Source: BOG-908 sp964242115 (GTDB taxonomy: Bacteria > Pseudomonadota > Alphaproteobacteria > Acetobacterales > Acetobacteraceae). Taken from it: 64,000 nt of DNA. The stretch is taken from contig CAXSZX010000018.1 of assembly GCA_964242115.1 (NCBI GenBank), positions 1 through 64,000 on the forward strand. The letters run 5' to 3'. The notes beneath the pieces were generated by a model, which saw only the letters and a list, made by a program, of their open reading frames with translations, was not told where the DNA came from and did no database searches. The stretch's first letter is position 1. Every line of letters begins with the position of its first letter. The position numbers and the translations under genes are program-made. Shown piece by piece: positions 1 to 8,245 of this stretch.

Positions 1-510
1 CAGCGCCATGGCGATCATCGCGCGCTGGCGCAGGCCGCCGGAAAGCTGGTGCGGATAGCGGTTGAAGGCGGTCTCCGGCGCCGGGACGCCCATGCGGCCG
101 AGCAGTTCGACTGCGCGCGTGCGGGCCTGCGCGCGCGAGAGCGGCAGGTGCGCGCGTACCTGCTCGACAATTTGCCAGCCGACCGTGTGCACCGGGTTCA
201 TCGCACTCATCGGGTCCTGGAAGATCATTGCGATCTCGCGGCCGCGGAAGCGCCGGAGCGCGCGCGCCGGCAGACCGGCCAGCTCCTGGCCGCGGTAGCG
301 GATGGAACCGGAGACGATCGCGTTGGGGTCGCTGATCAATCCGAGCGCGGACATCATGGTCAGCGTCTTGCCGGATCCGGATTCGCCCACCAGGCCCACG
401 ATCTCTCCTGCCGCCACGCTGAAGGAGACACGGTCGACCGCGCGCACCACGCCGGCGCGGGTGCGAAAGTCGATGCAAAGGTCGCTTACGTCGAGCAGCG
501 TTTCAGACAC
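1..510 (-). CDS. ABC transporter ATP-binding protein, oligopeptide/dipeptide type (partial)
   Basis: Only the N-terminal ~170 residues are present; the gene runs off the left edge. Visible are Walker A GESGSGKT (about residues 42-49), a Q-loop segment IFQDPMSAMNP and the ABC signature LSGGLRQRAM at the edge. This is the pattern of DppD/OppD ATPases that power peptide or nickel uptake at the cytoplasmic membrane face. A GTG at 510 is taken as start; an in-frame GTG at 522 is possible. It is the last visible gene of a minus-strand operon: binding protein, permease C, permease B, ATPase. An intergenic repeat separates it from the permease. The C-terminal oligopeptide-transporter domain cannot be checked. 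Substrate unknown. Confidence 0.9.
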   Translation of the reverse strand, partial: MSETLLDVSDLCIDFRTRAGVVRAVDRVSFSVAAGEIVGLVGESGSGKTLTMMSALGLISDPNAIVSGSIRYRGQELAGLPARALRRFRGREIAMIFQDPMSAMNPVHTVGWQIVEQVRAHLPLSRAQARTRAVELLGRMGVPAPETAFNRYPHQLSGGLRQRAMIAMAL

Positions 511-553
511 GGTGCTGCTCACCCACCCGGACGTGCGGCAGAATGAGGCAAGG

Positions 554-684
554 GCAAGCGGTTCTTTTTTGACAAAAGAACCAAAAAACTTTTGTCTCCG
601 CTGTCGCGCGCTGCAGAAACCTCCGCGACAGCAGGGATTGAAGTCTTTTGCATCTTTTCTTCAGAAAAGAAGCTTTGCTTTTCT
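554..684. repeat. Intergenic repeat family copy R1
   Basis: Left arm GGTTCTTTTTT / AAAAGAACC hairpin, core box CTGTCGCG, second box CCGCGACAG and a right arm with TTTTCTTCAGAAAAGAAG. Lies between two co-transcribed ABC genes. Confidence 0.85.
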
Positions 685-698
685 CTCTGAGCCCCGGG

Positions 699-1667
699 TC
701 ACGCACGGCGGTGCCGCACCCGCGGGTCCAGCGCCGCATACGCCACGTCCACAGCGGCGTTGGCGGCAACCACGAAAAACGACGCGTACATCACGGTTGC
801 CATGATCACCGGCAGGTCGAGGTTCTGCAGCGCGTCGTAAGTGAGCTTGCCCACGCCCTGCAGGCCGAACACCACTTCGGTCAGCAGCGCGCCGCCGCCG
901 ACGAGCGCGCCGAAATCCAGGCCGAACAGCGAGACGAAAGTGACCAGCGACGTGCGCAGCGCGTGGTGTAGCAGAATGCGTGTTTCGGACAATCCCTTGG
1001 CGCGCGCGGTGCGGACGAAATCCTCCTGGTAGGCCTCGATCAGGCTGGCGCGCAGCACGCGGCCGTAGATGCCCATGTAGAGCAGCGAGAGCACTGCCCA
1101 CGGGATCAGCATGGTGCGGAACCACAACACGGGGTCCTCGGTGAGCGGCGTGTAGCCGAGCGGCGGCACCCACGCGAACAGCCAGCTTTCGTGCATGCGG
1201 CTTTGCGTCAGCAGGTTCGCCATCTCGCCCACCCAGAACACCGGCATCGACACGCCGAGCAGCCCCGCCACCATCAGCGCGCGGTCGGTAAACCGGCCCT
1301 GCGTGAGTGCGGCGGTGATGCCGATGGCGAGCCCGCCCAGCACCCACAGCACTGCCGCGCCGATCACCAGCGACAACGTAACGGGCGTGCCCTCGAAAAT
1401 CTCGGGTATCACCTGCTCGCCGCGGTTGACGAAGCTGGTGAGGTCGCGGGTGATGAACAGGCGTTTCATCATCAGGGCGTACTGCACGGGGACGGGGCGA
1501 TCGAAGCCGAAATCGTGGCGCACCGCGGCGAGCACTTCGGGTGTGGCGTTGCGGCCGGCGATGCGTGCGGCGGGGTCGGCACCTGGGGTTGCGAAGAAGA
1601 TCAGGAAGACGAGGACGGAGATGCCGAACATGACGAAGAGCATCTGGGCGAGGCGGGCGAGCAGCAA
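699..1667 (-). CDS. ABC transporter permease, DppB/OppB type
   Basis: Inner-membrane permease of a peptide-type importer. The N terminus LLLARLAQMLFVMFGISVLV leads into TM1, followed by the family segment FFATPGADPAARIAGRNAT. Further TM helices and the EAA-like loop (VRTARAKGLSETRILLHHAL) bind the ATPase. About 322 residues, normal for the family. The open frame continues upstream through repeat R2, but those residues are repeat-derived, so TTG 1667, in the last bases of the repeat, is preferred; ATG 1643 is the alternative. Partner genes are the DppC-type permease upstream and the ATPase downstream. Confidence 0.9.
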   Translation of the reverse strand: MLLARLAQMLFVMFGISVLVFLIFFATPGADPAARIAGRNATPEVLAAVRHDFGFDRPVPVQYALMMKRLFITRDLTSFVNRGEQVIPEIFEGTPVTLSLVIGAAVLWVLGGLAIGITAALTQGRFTDRALMVAGLLGVSMPVFWVGEMANLLTQSRMHESWLFAWVPPLGYTPLTEDPVLWFRTMLIPWAVLSLLYMGIYGRVLRASLIEAYQEDFVRTARAKGLSETRILLHHALRTSLVTFVSLFGLDFGALVGGGALLTEVVFGLQGVGKLTYDALQNLDLPVIMATVMYASFFVVAANAAVDVAYAALDPRVRHRRA

Positions 1668-1833
1668 GGAAAGCGCTTCTTTTTTGAAAAAAAGAAGCAA
1701 AAAACTTTTTTGCGGCTGTCGCGGACTGTTCAACAAGGTGCGCTCGCTGTCAGGCAGATCGAGGACTCTCCCACACGGCGCGCCCAGGTGACAAAAGTTT
1801 TTTGGTTCTTTTTTTCAAAAAAGAACTGCTTGC
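1664..1833. repeat. Intergenic repeat family copy R2
   Basis: Full two-arm copy: left GCTTCTTTTTT/AAAAAAGAAGC hairpin, CTGTCGCGG box, long middle, right arm AAAGTTTTTTGGTTC with GAACTGCTTGC end. Overlaps the proposed TTG start of the DppB-type gene and ends 6 nt before the stop of the DppC-type gene. Confidence 0.85.
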
Positions 1834-1839
1834 TTTCTC

Positions 1840-2829
1840 TCACCCCCGCACCCGCAGCTTCGCCCGCGGGTCCAGCGCATCCCGCAATCCATCCCCCAGC
1901 ACGTTCAGGGCCAGCACCGTCACCACGATCGCAACCCCTGGTGCCACCGCCACCAGCGGCCGCACGTAGATCAGCGTCTGCCCGTCGGCGATGATCGTGC
2001 CCCAGCTTGCCGCCGGCGGCTGCACGCCGATCTGCAGGAAAGACAGCGCGCTCTCGGTGAGCAAATTCAGCGCCATGATCAGCGGCGCGAACACGATCAA
2101 CGTGCTCGCCACGTTCGGCAGAATGTCCACCAGCACGATGCGCCGCTGCTTCACGCCGAGTGCAACCGCCGCCAGAACGAACTCGCTTTGCGCGAGTGCC
2201 AGCACCTGGCCGCGCACCGGACGCGCCGCGTAGGGAACGTAGACGATGCCGATGATCAGGATTGGCAGCGCCAGGCTGTCCGCCTCCAGCGTGAACGGCC
2301 CGATGCGCAACCCCTGGCTGATCAGCACGACGGACAGCGAGATCGCCAGCAGGTAGACCGGAAAAGCCCAAAGTATGTCGAGCAGACGCGAGAGCACCTG
2401 ATCCACCCAACCGCCCAGCGCGCCTGCGAGTATGCCGACGCACGCCGCCAGCGCCAGGCAGATGATGGTGGCAGCCCCCGCGATCAGCAACGAGTTGCGG
2501 CCACCGTAGAGCAGCCGTGCCGCCACGTCGCGCCCCTGTCCGTCCGCACCGAGGAAGTAGGCGCCTTGCCACGTTGCACCGATTGGCGCCGAGCCGAGGT
2601 GCAGCGGGTTGTCGGCCGGCTGCAATATGTCCAGCGTGCGGCCGCCGATCACCACGCTACCGTCGAGGTTGGGACGGAACGGATCGGTGTGCGCCACGTG
2701 GCTTGCGTAGACCGGGGCCAGCAGGCAGGCGAGCACGATGATCGCCAGCACGCAGGCGGAGGCGAGCGCTGCGCGGTTGGTGCGCAGGCGGCGCCAGGCG
2801 ACGGACCAGGGGCCTTCGCCGGTCAGCAA
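1840..2829 (-). CDS. ABC transporter permease, DppC/OppC type
   Basis: Second membrane subunit of the peptide-type importer, about 329 residues. The cytoplasmic N terminus (WSVAWRRLRTNRAALASA) precedes TM1. The family segment FLGADGQGRDVAARLLYGGR and the EAA loop (ALGVKQRRIVLVDILPNV) are present. The frame is open into repeat R3, but real homology appears to begin at LLTGEGPW, so TTG 2829 in the repeat edge (GCCTTGCTG) is chosen. It lies directly downstream of the binding protein with R3 between them. Confidence 0.9.
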   Translation of the reverse strand: MLTGEGPWSVAWRRLRTNRAALASACVLAIIVLACLLAPVYASHVAHTDPFRPNLDGSVVIGGRTLDILQPADNPLHLGSAPIGATWQGAYFLGADGQGRDVAARLLYGGRNSLLIAGAATIICLALAACVGILAGALGGWVDQVLSRLLDILWAFPVYLLAISLSVVLISQGLRIGPFTLEADSLALPILIIGIVYVPYAARPVRGQVLALAQSEFVLAAVALGVKQRRIVLVDILPNVASTLIVFAPLIMALNLLTESALSFLQIGVQPPAASWGTIIADGQTLIYVRPLVAVAPGVAIVVTVLALNVLGDGLRDALDPRAKLRVRG

Positions 2830-2960
2830 GGCAAGCAATTCTTTTTTGAAAAAAAGAACCAAAAAACTTTTGGTCCCGCTGTCGCGCCGTGTAGGAGAGT
2901 CCGCGACAGCAATGACAAAAGTCTTTTTGCTTCTTTTTCTTCAGAAAAAGAACGCCTTGC
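2826..2960. repeat. Intergenic repeat family copy R3
   Basis: Full copy with both hairpin arms and the GCTGTCGCG / CCGCGACAGC boxes. Sits between the binding-protein stop (2966) and the next cistron, and carries that cistron's probable TTG start at its edge. Confidence 0.85.
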
Positions 2961-2965
2961 TTCCT

Positions 2966-4642
2966 TCACTGCACCCAAACCTGAGAAAAGATCATGTGAT
3001 ACAGCGGGCTGAAAAGAAAATGCCCAACCCGCGCGGAAACGAAATCCAGGTAATTGATCTGGAACAGCGTGGTGCTCGGCGCACGTGCGGTCACGTCGCG
3101 GTCGATCCCTTCCCACAGATGCACCGCCTGCGCAGGGTCGCTCAACTCGTCAGTCATCGCCTGCTGCATGCGCGCGTCGACCGTAGGGTCGCAGAAGCCG
3201 CTCATGTTCATCGACGCGTCCGAGCCCGGGTGGAAGCCGGCGCAGGAGAACAGCACCTGCAGGAAGTCCGACGGTGCGGGGTAGTCCATGAACCAGTTGG
3301 CCAGCCCGATCTGCACGTGGTTGCTGGTGTTCTCCATGTATGGGTCGCGGATGTTGAACGAGATGGTGTGCAGCCGCGCGTCGTAGCCGATGTCCTGCAA
3401 TACGCTCTGCAGGTAGATGCCCATGCTGCGTTCCACGTCACGATCCGAGGCGATCAGCGTCACGCGCATGCCCTGCGTGCCGGATGCGGCCACCAGCGCG
3501 CGCGCACGGGCCAAATCCGGCGCGGTCCAGTCGCGACCAGGGTTTTTCGTGAACGGACAGGTGGGTGCCGAGCCGGGCATGCCGTCCGGCAGCAGGTGGC
3601 ACAAAGGCGTGCCCAGCGCCGGGCCGCCGTAGAGGTTCACCAACACGCGCCGGTTGATCGCCATCGCCATCGCCTGCCTGGCGCGCGCATCGTCGAACGG
3701 CGCCAGGTGGGTGTTCATCATCAGGTAGTAGTAGCCGAGCATCGGGTGGATGTGGACGAGGCTCGGATAGCGACTGCCGAGCTCGGCCAGGCGGTCTAGC
3801 GGCGGCGGGTCGGCGATCCAATCGAGCGTGCCGTTCTCCACCGCGCTGATCTCCGCCTCGGTCTGCAGCCCGTAGCGGAACTCGATGCGGTCGGGGTAGC
3901 CGTCCGGCTGGGCGTCGGCACTCCACTGGCGGAAGTAGGGGTTGCGCACCAGCACCATGCCACGGACGGAGCTGTCGCTCCGGATCATGTAGGGGCCGGT
4001 GGCCGCCGGCGGCGTGGTGCCGAGGTCGTGGTCGGGCGTGTCGGCCGGAAGGATGCTGGCGAACGGCAGGGCGATCTTCTGCAGGAACTCCGCATCCGGC
4101 CGGGTGAGGTGGATGGTGACGCTGCGCGCGGCCGCGTCCGCCACCACCCCGCCCTGCAGCATGCAGCCGGCCGGGCGCGCCAGGCAGGCATCGGCGCCGA
4201 CGATGATGTTGTACCAGCTCCCCACGTTGGGCCCGGAGACGCGGAACATGCGGCGGAAGGTGGCGGCGACGTCGTCCACGCCGAGGTCGCGGCCGTCGGA
4301 GAAGCGGATGCCCTGGCGCAGGCGGAAGACGTAAGTGCGGCCGCCGTCGCGCACCTCCGGCATCGCCTCGGCAAGATCCGGGACCAGCGCCAGGCCGCCC
4401 GCCCCCTCTGCCTTGCGGAAGCTGACGAGCTGGTCCTGCGTCACGTAGAGCGTCTGCCAGACGAAGGTGTCGTAGCTGATCTGCGGGTCGATTGTGCCGA
4501 ACGCCTGGGTGGCGCTGAGGCGCAGCACGCCGCCGCGGTGGTCGCCGCCAAGGGCACCCACGGTGGCGGCCGCCTTGCCACAAGCGGCGGCCGACGCGGC
4601 GAGGCAGAGCAACACTGCGATCTTTCGTTCAACCACGCCCAT
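2966..4642 (-). CDS. ABC transporter substrate-binding protein, family 5 (peptide/nickel type)
   Basis: A 558-residue periplasmic solute-binding protein. The N terminus MGVVERKIAVLLCLAASAAA is a signal peptide ending at a Cys, suggestive of a weak lipobox. The body has the SBP_bac_5 landmarks: GGVLRLSATQAFGTIDP, YVFRLRQGIRFSDGRDL, AMAMAINRRVLVNLYGG and a C-terminal LYHMIFSQVW. ATG 4642 is chosen because upstream in-frame residues have no signal-peptide character and run into the divergent gene. It is the first gene of the importer operon and is divergent from the exporter permease at 4718. Substrate is not predictable. Confidence 0.9.
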   Translation of the reverse strand: MGVVERKIAVLLCLAASAAACGKAAATVGALGGDHRGGVLRLSATQAFGTIDPQISYDTFVWQTLYVTQDQLVSFRKAEGAGGLALVPDLAEAMPEVRDGGRTYVFRLRQGIRFSDGRDLGVDDVAATFRRMFRVSGPNVGSWYNIIVGADACLARPAGCMLQGGVVADAAARSVTIHLTRPDAEFLQKIALPFASILPADTPDHDLGTTPPAATGPYMIRSDSSVRGMVLVRNPYFRQWSADAQPDGYPDRIEFRYGLQTEAEISAVENGTLDWIADPPPLDRLAELGSRYPSLVHIHPMLGYYYLMMNTHLAPFDDARARQAMAMAINRRVLVNLYGGPALGTPLCHLLPDGMPGSAPTCPFTKNPGRDWTAPDLARARALVAASGTQGMRVTLIASDRDVERSMGIYLQSVLQDIGYDARLHTISFNIRDPYMENTSNHVQIGLANWFMDYPAPSDFLQVLFSCAGFHPGSDASMNMSGFCDPTVDARMQQAMTDELSDPAQAVHLWEGIDRDVTARAPSTTLFQINYLDFVSARVGHFLFSPLYHMIFSQVWVQ

Positions 4643-4717
4643 GCTGCAGACTAGACGCAAACCGTGTGCCGGGAGAAACCGGCGGGGCACGTGGGCGCGG
4701 TTGCGGCTGGCCGGCAG

Positions 4718-5602
4718 ATGGAGTACCGCCCGCACGTCATGGATGCCATCACCGAGCTGCCGCTGCCACGGTTGCATACCGCGACGCTGGACATCGGCTC
4801 CGAAGTCACACGCCACCGGCGCGACAGGCTTGCCTTGGCCGACCTCACTGAAGGAGTCCGGCTGTGGCGGCTGGGCGCCACGCTGGGCTGGCTGGACATC
4901 AAGCTGAAATATCGCGGCTCGCTGCTGGGACCGTTCTGGCTGACCATCTCCACCGGCGTCATGGTGGCGGCCATGGGCGGCCTTTACAGCGTGCTGTTTC
5001 ACATGGACCTGCACACCTACTTGCCGTTCCTTGCCCTCTCCCTGGTGCTGTGGAACGCGCTGGGCGGGCTGGTGGGCGACGCCTGTACCACCTTTACCCA
5101 GTCCGAAGGCACCATCCGCTCGCTGCGCATGCCTTTCTTCGTGCATGCCGTGCGCGTTGTGGTGCGCACGGTGATCTCGTTCATGCACAACGTGCCGGTG
5201 CTGATCGCGGTGTTCGCCATCTTCTCGGTATGGCCGGGGGTGTTGGCGGCGTTGAGCCTGCCGGGGCTGTTGCTGTGGGTGGTGGACGCGTTCGCCGCCT
5301 GCGTGCTGCTGGGCGGCTTCTGCGCCCGCTTCCGCGACATCCCGCCTATCGTCGGCAGCGTCATGCAGATCGCGTTTTTCGTCACCCCCGTGGTCTGGCG
5401 TCCCGAACAGCTGGGTAACCGTGGCTGGTGGCTACCGTGGAACCCTTTCGACGCGCTGCTGGAGGTCGTCCGCGCGCCGCTGCTGGGCCACGCCGCGTCC
5501 ATGCAGGCGTGGTCGCTCGCCACCATCGACAGCCTGCTGTTCTGCGCGGTCGCCTGGGTGTTCTTCGCCAAGGTGCGCACGCGCATCGCCTACTGGATGT
5601 AG
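4718..5602 (+). CDS. ABC-2 type transporter permease, KpsM/Wzm-like
   Basis: Membrane subunit of a polysaccharide-type ABC exporter, 294 residues from ATG 4718 (ATG 4739 is possible). The conserved amphipathic segment LWRLGATLGWLDIKLKYRGS precedes TM1 (LLGPFWLTISTG), as in Wzm/KpsM proteins; about six TM segments follow, with FFVTPVVWRPEQL and WNPFDALLEVVRAPLLG near the end. It is followed after 11 nt by the matching ATPase, so the two form an operon. No glycosyltransferase or other export gene adjoins the pair, so the exported glycan is unknown. Confidence 0.9.
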   Translation: MEYRPHVMDAITELPLPRLHTATLDIGSEVTRHRRDRLALADLTEGVRLWRLGATLGWLDIKLKYRGSLLGPFWLTISTGVMVAAMGGLYSVLFHMDLHTYLPFLALSLVLWNALGGLVGDACTTFTQSEGTIRSLRMPFFVHAVRVVVRTVISFMHNVPVLIAVFAIFSVWPGVLAALSLPGLLLWVVDAFAACVLLGGFCARFRDIPPIVGSVMQIAFFVTPVVWRPEQLGNRGWWLPWNPFDALLEVVRAPLLGHAASMQAWSLATIDSLLFCAVAWVFFAKVRTRIAYWM

Positions 5603-5613
5603 GGCGCGGCGCC

Positions 5614-6441
5614 ATGGCACATATCCGCGCAGACGGCGTCTCGGTCGATTTCCCCCTCTACCACGGCAGCGCCCGCAGCCTGAAGAAGACGGTGCTGGCA
5701 GCCGCCTCCGGCCGGCTGGGCGAGGACAAGCGGCAGCGCATGGTGGTCCAGGCGCTGCGCAACATCGACTTCGATTTGCGCAACGGCGACCGTCTGGGCC
5801 TGGTTGGCACCAACGGGTCCGGCAAGACGACGCTGCTGCGCACCATCGCCGGCATCTACGAACCCACCGTCGGGCGCATCCGCGTCGAAGGCAGCCTGAA
5901 CGCGCTGCTGGACCCGCAACTGGGCATGAACCCGGAACTGACCGGGCGCGAGAACATCATGCTGCGCGGCCTCTACAACGGTTTCTCCCCGGGGCAGGTC
6001 CGCGCCACCGAGCACGACGTGCAGGAGTTTGCCGAACTGGGCGAGTTCCTTGACCTGCCCGTGCGGTTCTACAGCACCGGCATGGTGGTGCGCCTGGCGT
6101 TCGGCCTGGCCACCTGCATCCGCCCGCAGGTGCTGCTGATGGACGAGTGGTTCCTGGCCGGCGACGCGAACTTCCTGGCGAAGGCGCGGGTGCGGCTGGA
6201 AAGCGTGGTGCGCGGGGCGGAGATACTGGTGCTCTCGTCCCACCAGACGGCGGCGGTGCTGGAGTGGTGCACGCGGGTGATGTGGCTGGACCACGGCCGC
6301 ATCGTCATGGACGGCCCGGCCGAACGGGTGATGGAAGCCTACCTGAGCGGTACAGCACCTTCTGCCGCGCAACTGGCCGATGCGGCGCTTACCCCTGCCG
6401 AGGCGCCTGTGCTGGAGAGCGTGCCGGCGGACAGGGAGTAG
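5614..6441 (+). CDS. ABC transporter ATP-binding protein, KpsT/Wzt-like
   Basis: A 275-residue ATPase partner of the upstream permease. Walker A GTNGSGKT (65-72), Walker B LLMDEWFLAGD, and the degenerate signature YSTGMVVRLAF, which replaces the usual LSGGQ and is typical of Wzt/KpsT polysaccharide exporters. It is short and lacks the large C-terminal carbohydrate-binding domain of Wzt, so it resembles KpsT/TagH. Start ATG 5614 lies 11 nt after the permease stop. A convergent repeat copy and sspB follow. Confidence 0.92.
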   Translation: MAHIRADGVSVDFPLYHGSARSLKKTVLAAASGRLGEDKRQRMVVQALRNIDFDLRNGDRLGLVGTNGSGKTTLLRTIAGIYEPTVGRIRVEGSLNALLDPQLGMNPELTGRENIMLRGLYNGFSPGQVRATEHDVQEFAELGEFLDLPVRFYSTGMVVRLAFGLATCIRPQVLLMDEWFLAGDANFLAKARVRLESVVRGAEILVLSSHQTAAVLEWCTRVMWLDHGRIVMDGPAERVMEAYLSGTAPSAAQLADAALTPAEAPVLESVPADRE

Positions 6442-6445
6442 GAAG

Positions 6446-6595
6446 GCAAGGCAAGCGGTTCTTTTTTGAAAAAAAGAACCAAAAAACTTTTGGCAACGTT
6501 CAGTGTGCGTTGTTGAGGCGAGTGTTTCAGCCGTCCGCGACAGCCGCAACAAAAGCTTTTTGCTTCTTTTTCTCGAAAAAGAAGGCCTTGCTTGC
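6446..6595. repeat. Intergenic repeat family copy R4
   Basis: Full copy between convergent genes. Left GGTTC-type arm, middle of the GTTGAGGCG..GTTTCAGCC subtype, CCGCGACAG box and right CTTTTTCTCGAAAAAGAAGGCC arm. Confidence 0.85.
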
Positions 6596-6617
6596 TTCGC
6601 CTCAGTTTTGCTTCGCC

Positions 6618-7139
6618 TCAGTCTCGCTTGCGCCGAAACGCGTCCAGGCTCACCACCTGCGGCGCCCCTTCCGCCTGCGGATCCTCCGGCGCAGGCGCCG
6701 GCGCCTGAGCTGCCGGCGGCAACGCGACCGGCGCCGGTGCCGCCACGCGGAAACGCAACCCGTATTGCACGTGGGGGTCGACGAACGCGGTCACGGCTGC
6801 CAGCGGTATCGTCAGCGGCGAGAGCACCCCGCCGAACGACAACTGCACGCCGAACACGCCGGTCTGGTCGTCCACGTACAGGTTCTCGAACTGGTGCTGC
6901 AGGACGATGGTCATCTCGATCGGGTATTTCTGCTTCAAGCGCGGCGGGATGGCCACGCCGGGATAGTCGGTGCGGAAAGTGATGTAGAAGTGGTGCTCGC
7001 CAGGCAGGCCTTCGGCCACGGCGTGGGTGAGCGCGCGCGAGACCACGCCACGCAGCGCGTCCTCCATCCAGGCGTCGTAAGGCAACAGGCTGTCGGGGGT
7101 GCCGCCCGCGCCGTCTTGGGTGTCGGTGTCGTCTTCCAT
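6618..7139 (-). CDS. sspB: ClpXP adaptor SspB, alphaproteobacterial type
   Basis: A 173-residue protein. The SspB core reads LPYDAWMEDALRGVVSRAL (about 19-37), then HHFYITFRTDYPGVAIP, EMTIVLQHQFENLYV and FGVQLSFGGVLSPLTIPLAA, all landmarks of alpha-type SspB. The core is followed by an Ala/Pro-rich linker and a short basic tail (VVSLDAFRRKRD) suitable for docking on ClpX. SspB tethers ssrA-tagged proteins to ClpXP. Its gene lies next to ssrA, which encodes that tag, on the opposite strand. ATG 7139 is preferred over upstream in-frame codons, which fall in a repetitive region. Confidence 0.93.
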   Translation of the reverse strand: MEDDTDTQDGAGGTPDSLLPYDAWMEDALRGVVSRALTHAVAEGLPGEHHFYITFRTDYPGVAIPPRLKQKYPIEMTIVLQHQFENLYVDDQTGVFGVQLSFGGVLSPLTIPLAAVTAFVDPHVQYGLRFRVAAPAPVALPPAAQAPAPAPEDPQAEGAPQVVSLDAFRRKRD

Positions 7140-7221
7140 CGTCCAGGCTCCCGCAAGGTGCATGCATACCGCGCGGGTGGGTGGTGGCAAGCCCGGGGTG
7201 TGGGTGTTGGGGCAACGGCTA

Positions 7222-7441
7222 GGCCTGGGGGCTCTGCCCCCTGGACCCCCGTCACGCGAAAGCGTGCTTCGCACGATGGGGCCGGTCGGCCCCAGGCCCC
7301 GGCTTCGCCTAAAGGGTTTTCAGAGAGGGGCCGACAAGGCTGTGGCCACAACACGTGCGGCCCCTCTCTGAAAACCCTTTAACCAAACAGGTTCTAAGGA
7401 CGACTGTCCTTAGCGGGGTTCAGGGGCAGAGCCCCTGGAAT
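7222..7441. repeat. Cluster of nested inverted repeats between sspB and ssrA
   Basis: Contains a perfect 22-bp inverted repeat (7311-7332 with 7359-7380; arms AAAGGGTTTTCAGAGAGG..CC) around a 26-nt loop, an 8-bp hairpin CTAAGGAC-GACT-GTCCTTAG (7394-7413), and an outer imperfect pair based on GGGCTCTGCCCC (about 7227-7250) and GGGGCAGAGCCCC (about 7423-7436). No gene is seen in 7140-7471. Looks like a dispersed repeat unrelated to the R family; function unknown. Confidence 0.7.
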
Positions 7442-7471
7442 TGCCTTTTCCTACCGCCCAACGCCCGGCGC

Positions 7472-7499
7472 TTGCCCCCGGCGCCCTGCGCGCTATATG
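7472..7499 (+). promoter_or_regulatory. Probable sigma-70 promoter of ssrA
   Basis: TTGCCC (7472-7477), 16-nt spacer, TATATG (7494-7499), placed just upstream of the acceptor-piece sequence of the tmRNA. Confidence 0.6.
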
Positions 7500-7506
7500 A
7501 TGCTTC

Positions 7507-7800
7507 GTCAGCTCAGGCGGACTATGGCGATAAACGGTGCGTGGAATAATCGTTGTGGACCCGGGGGCAGTGCCCGGCGCCTCCACTATTTATTCCAGGT
7601 TATCGGGACATATGGGGGCGAAACAGGCTCGACACGCGTGGTAAAGACTCATCTTTTGCCCGGCATGATACCGCCGTTATCGGGTCAATTCACAAGTGCC
7701 AACGATAACTTCGAGGCGCTCGCGATCGCTGCGTAAGCAGTGACACGCGCGGTTAGGGGGGCCCCGGGCAACAGAATGCCCCCCACTACCATGACGGTCC
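7507..7800 (+). ncRNA. ssrA: tmRNA, circularly permuted two-piece form
   Basis: Rescues stalled ribosomes and tags the nascent peptide for proteolysis. The acceptor piece comes first: T-arm CCGGG-GGCAGTG-CCCGG (7561-7577), then acceptor 3' strand CGCCTCC (7578-7584) and discriminator A (7585). After a short processed loop the coding piece starts at GGGGGCG (7614-7620), which pairs with the acceptor 3' strand over 7 bp, including the G3-U pair read by alanyl-tRNA synthetase. The tag reading frame GCC..TAA (7698-7736) gives ANDNFEALAIAA. The gene does not encode CCA after the discriminator (it reads CTA), so CCA must be added. Outer ends are approximate. Confidence 0.93.
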
Positions 7801-8091
7801 TCGGTTACCCTTGGTGGCCACGTGCGTCCGTGACGCGAAACGGCATCGCAGCGCTTGCGGGCACGAGCGCCCAGTCGCGTCAGCCCTTTGGCGTGGGCAC
7901 CGACTGGTTGCGATGCACGCCTACGAGGCGCCTGGCGCCTCGTTAGAGGAGCGTAGGCCCGCTTCGAGAAATTCGCATCTCGGGGACAGGGCAGGGGCCT
8001 TGGTGACAGGTCATATCCATAACGACCGGCTTTAAGTTGAGGCTGGGCCGATGACGACGAGCAGGTCTGGCCTGACCAACGCGACATGTCA
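7801..8091. other. Non-coding stretch after ssrA
   Basis: No convincing gene. Holds a perfect 10-bp inverted repeat ACGAGGCGCC-T-GGCGCCTCGT (7923-7943) with no T-run after it; it may be an ssrA-distal terminator or processing hairpin. Confidence 0.4.
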
Positions 8092-8096
8092 GCAAT

Positions 8097-8158
8097 CCGC
8101 GACAGCGCTCGCAAAAGCTTTTTGTTTCTTTTTCTCGAAAAAGAAAGCGCTTGCTTGC
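8097..8158. repeat. Intergenic repeat family copy R5 (right half only)
   Basis: CCGCGACAG box followed by a CTTTTTCTCGAAAAAG hairpin arm ending GCGCTTGCTTGC; the left arm and first core box are missing. Confidence 0.75.
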
Positions 8159-8245
8159 TGCCTGACGGAGTAATCGGCGCTGCCGGCCGGGCTTTCGGCG
8201 CACCTCACGCTGGACAGGGCAGCCATGGCGATGGCCGGCTCGTCT

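Noticed and set aside
7507..7800. A conventional one-piece tmRNA, or a protein-coding ORF over 7497-7736
   Set aside because: The acceptor 3' strand lies upstream of the 5' strand, which only fits the permuted two-piece form; the ORF merely ends with the tag reading frame.
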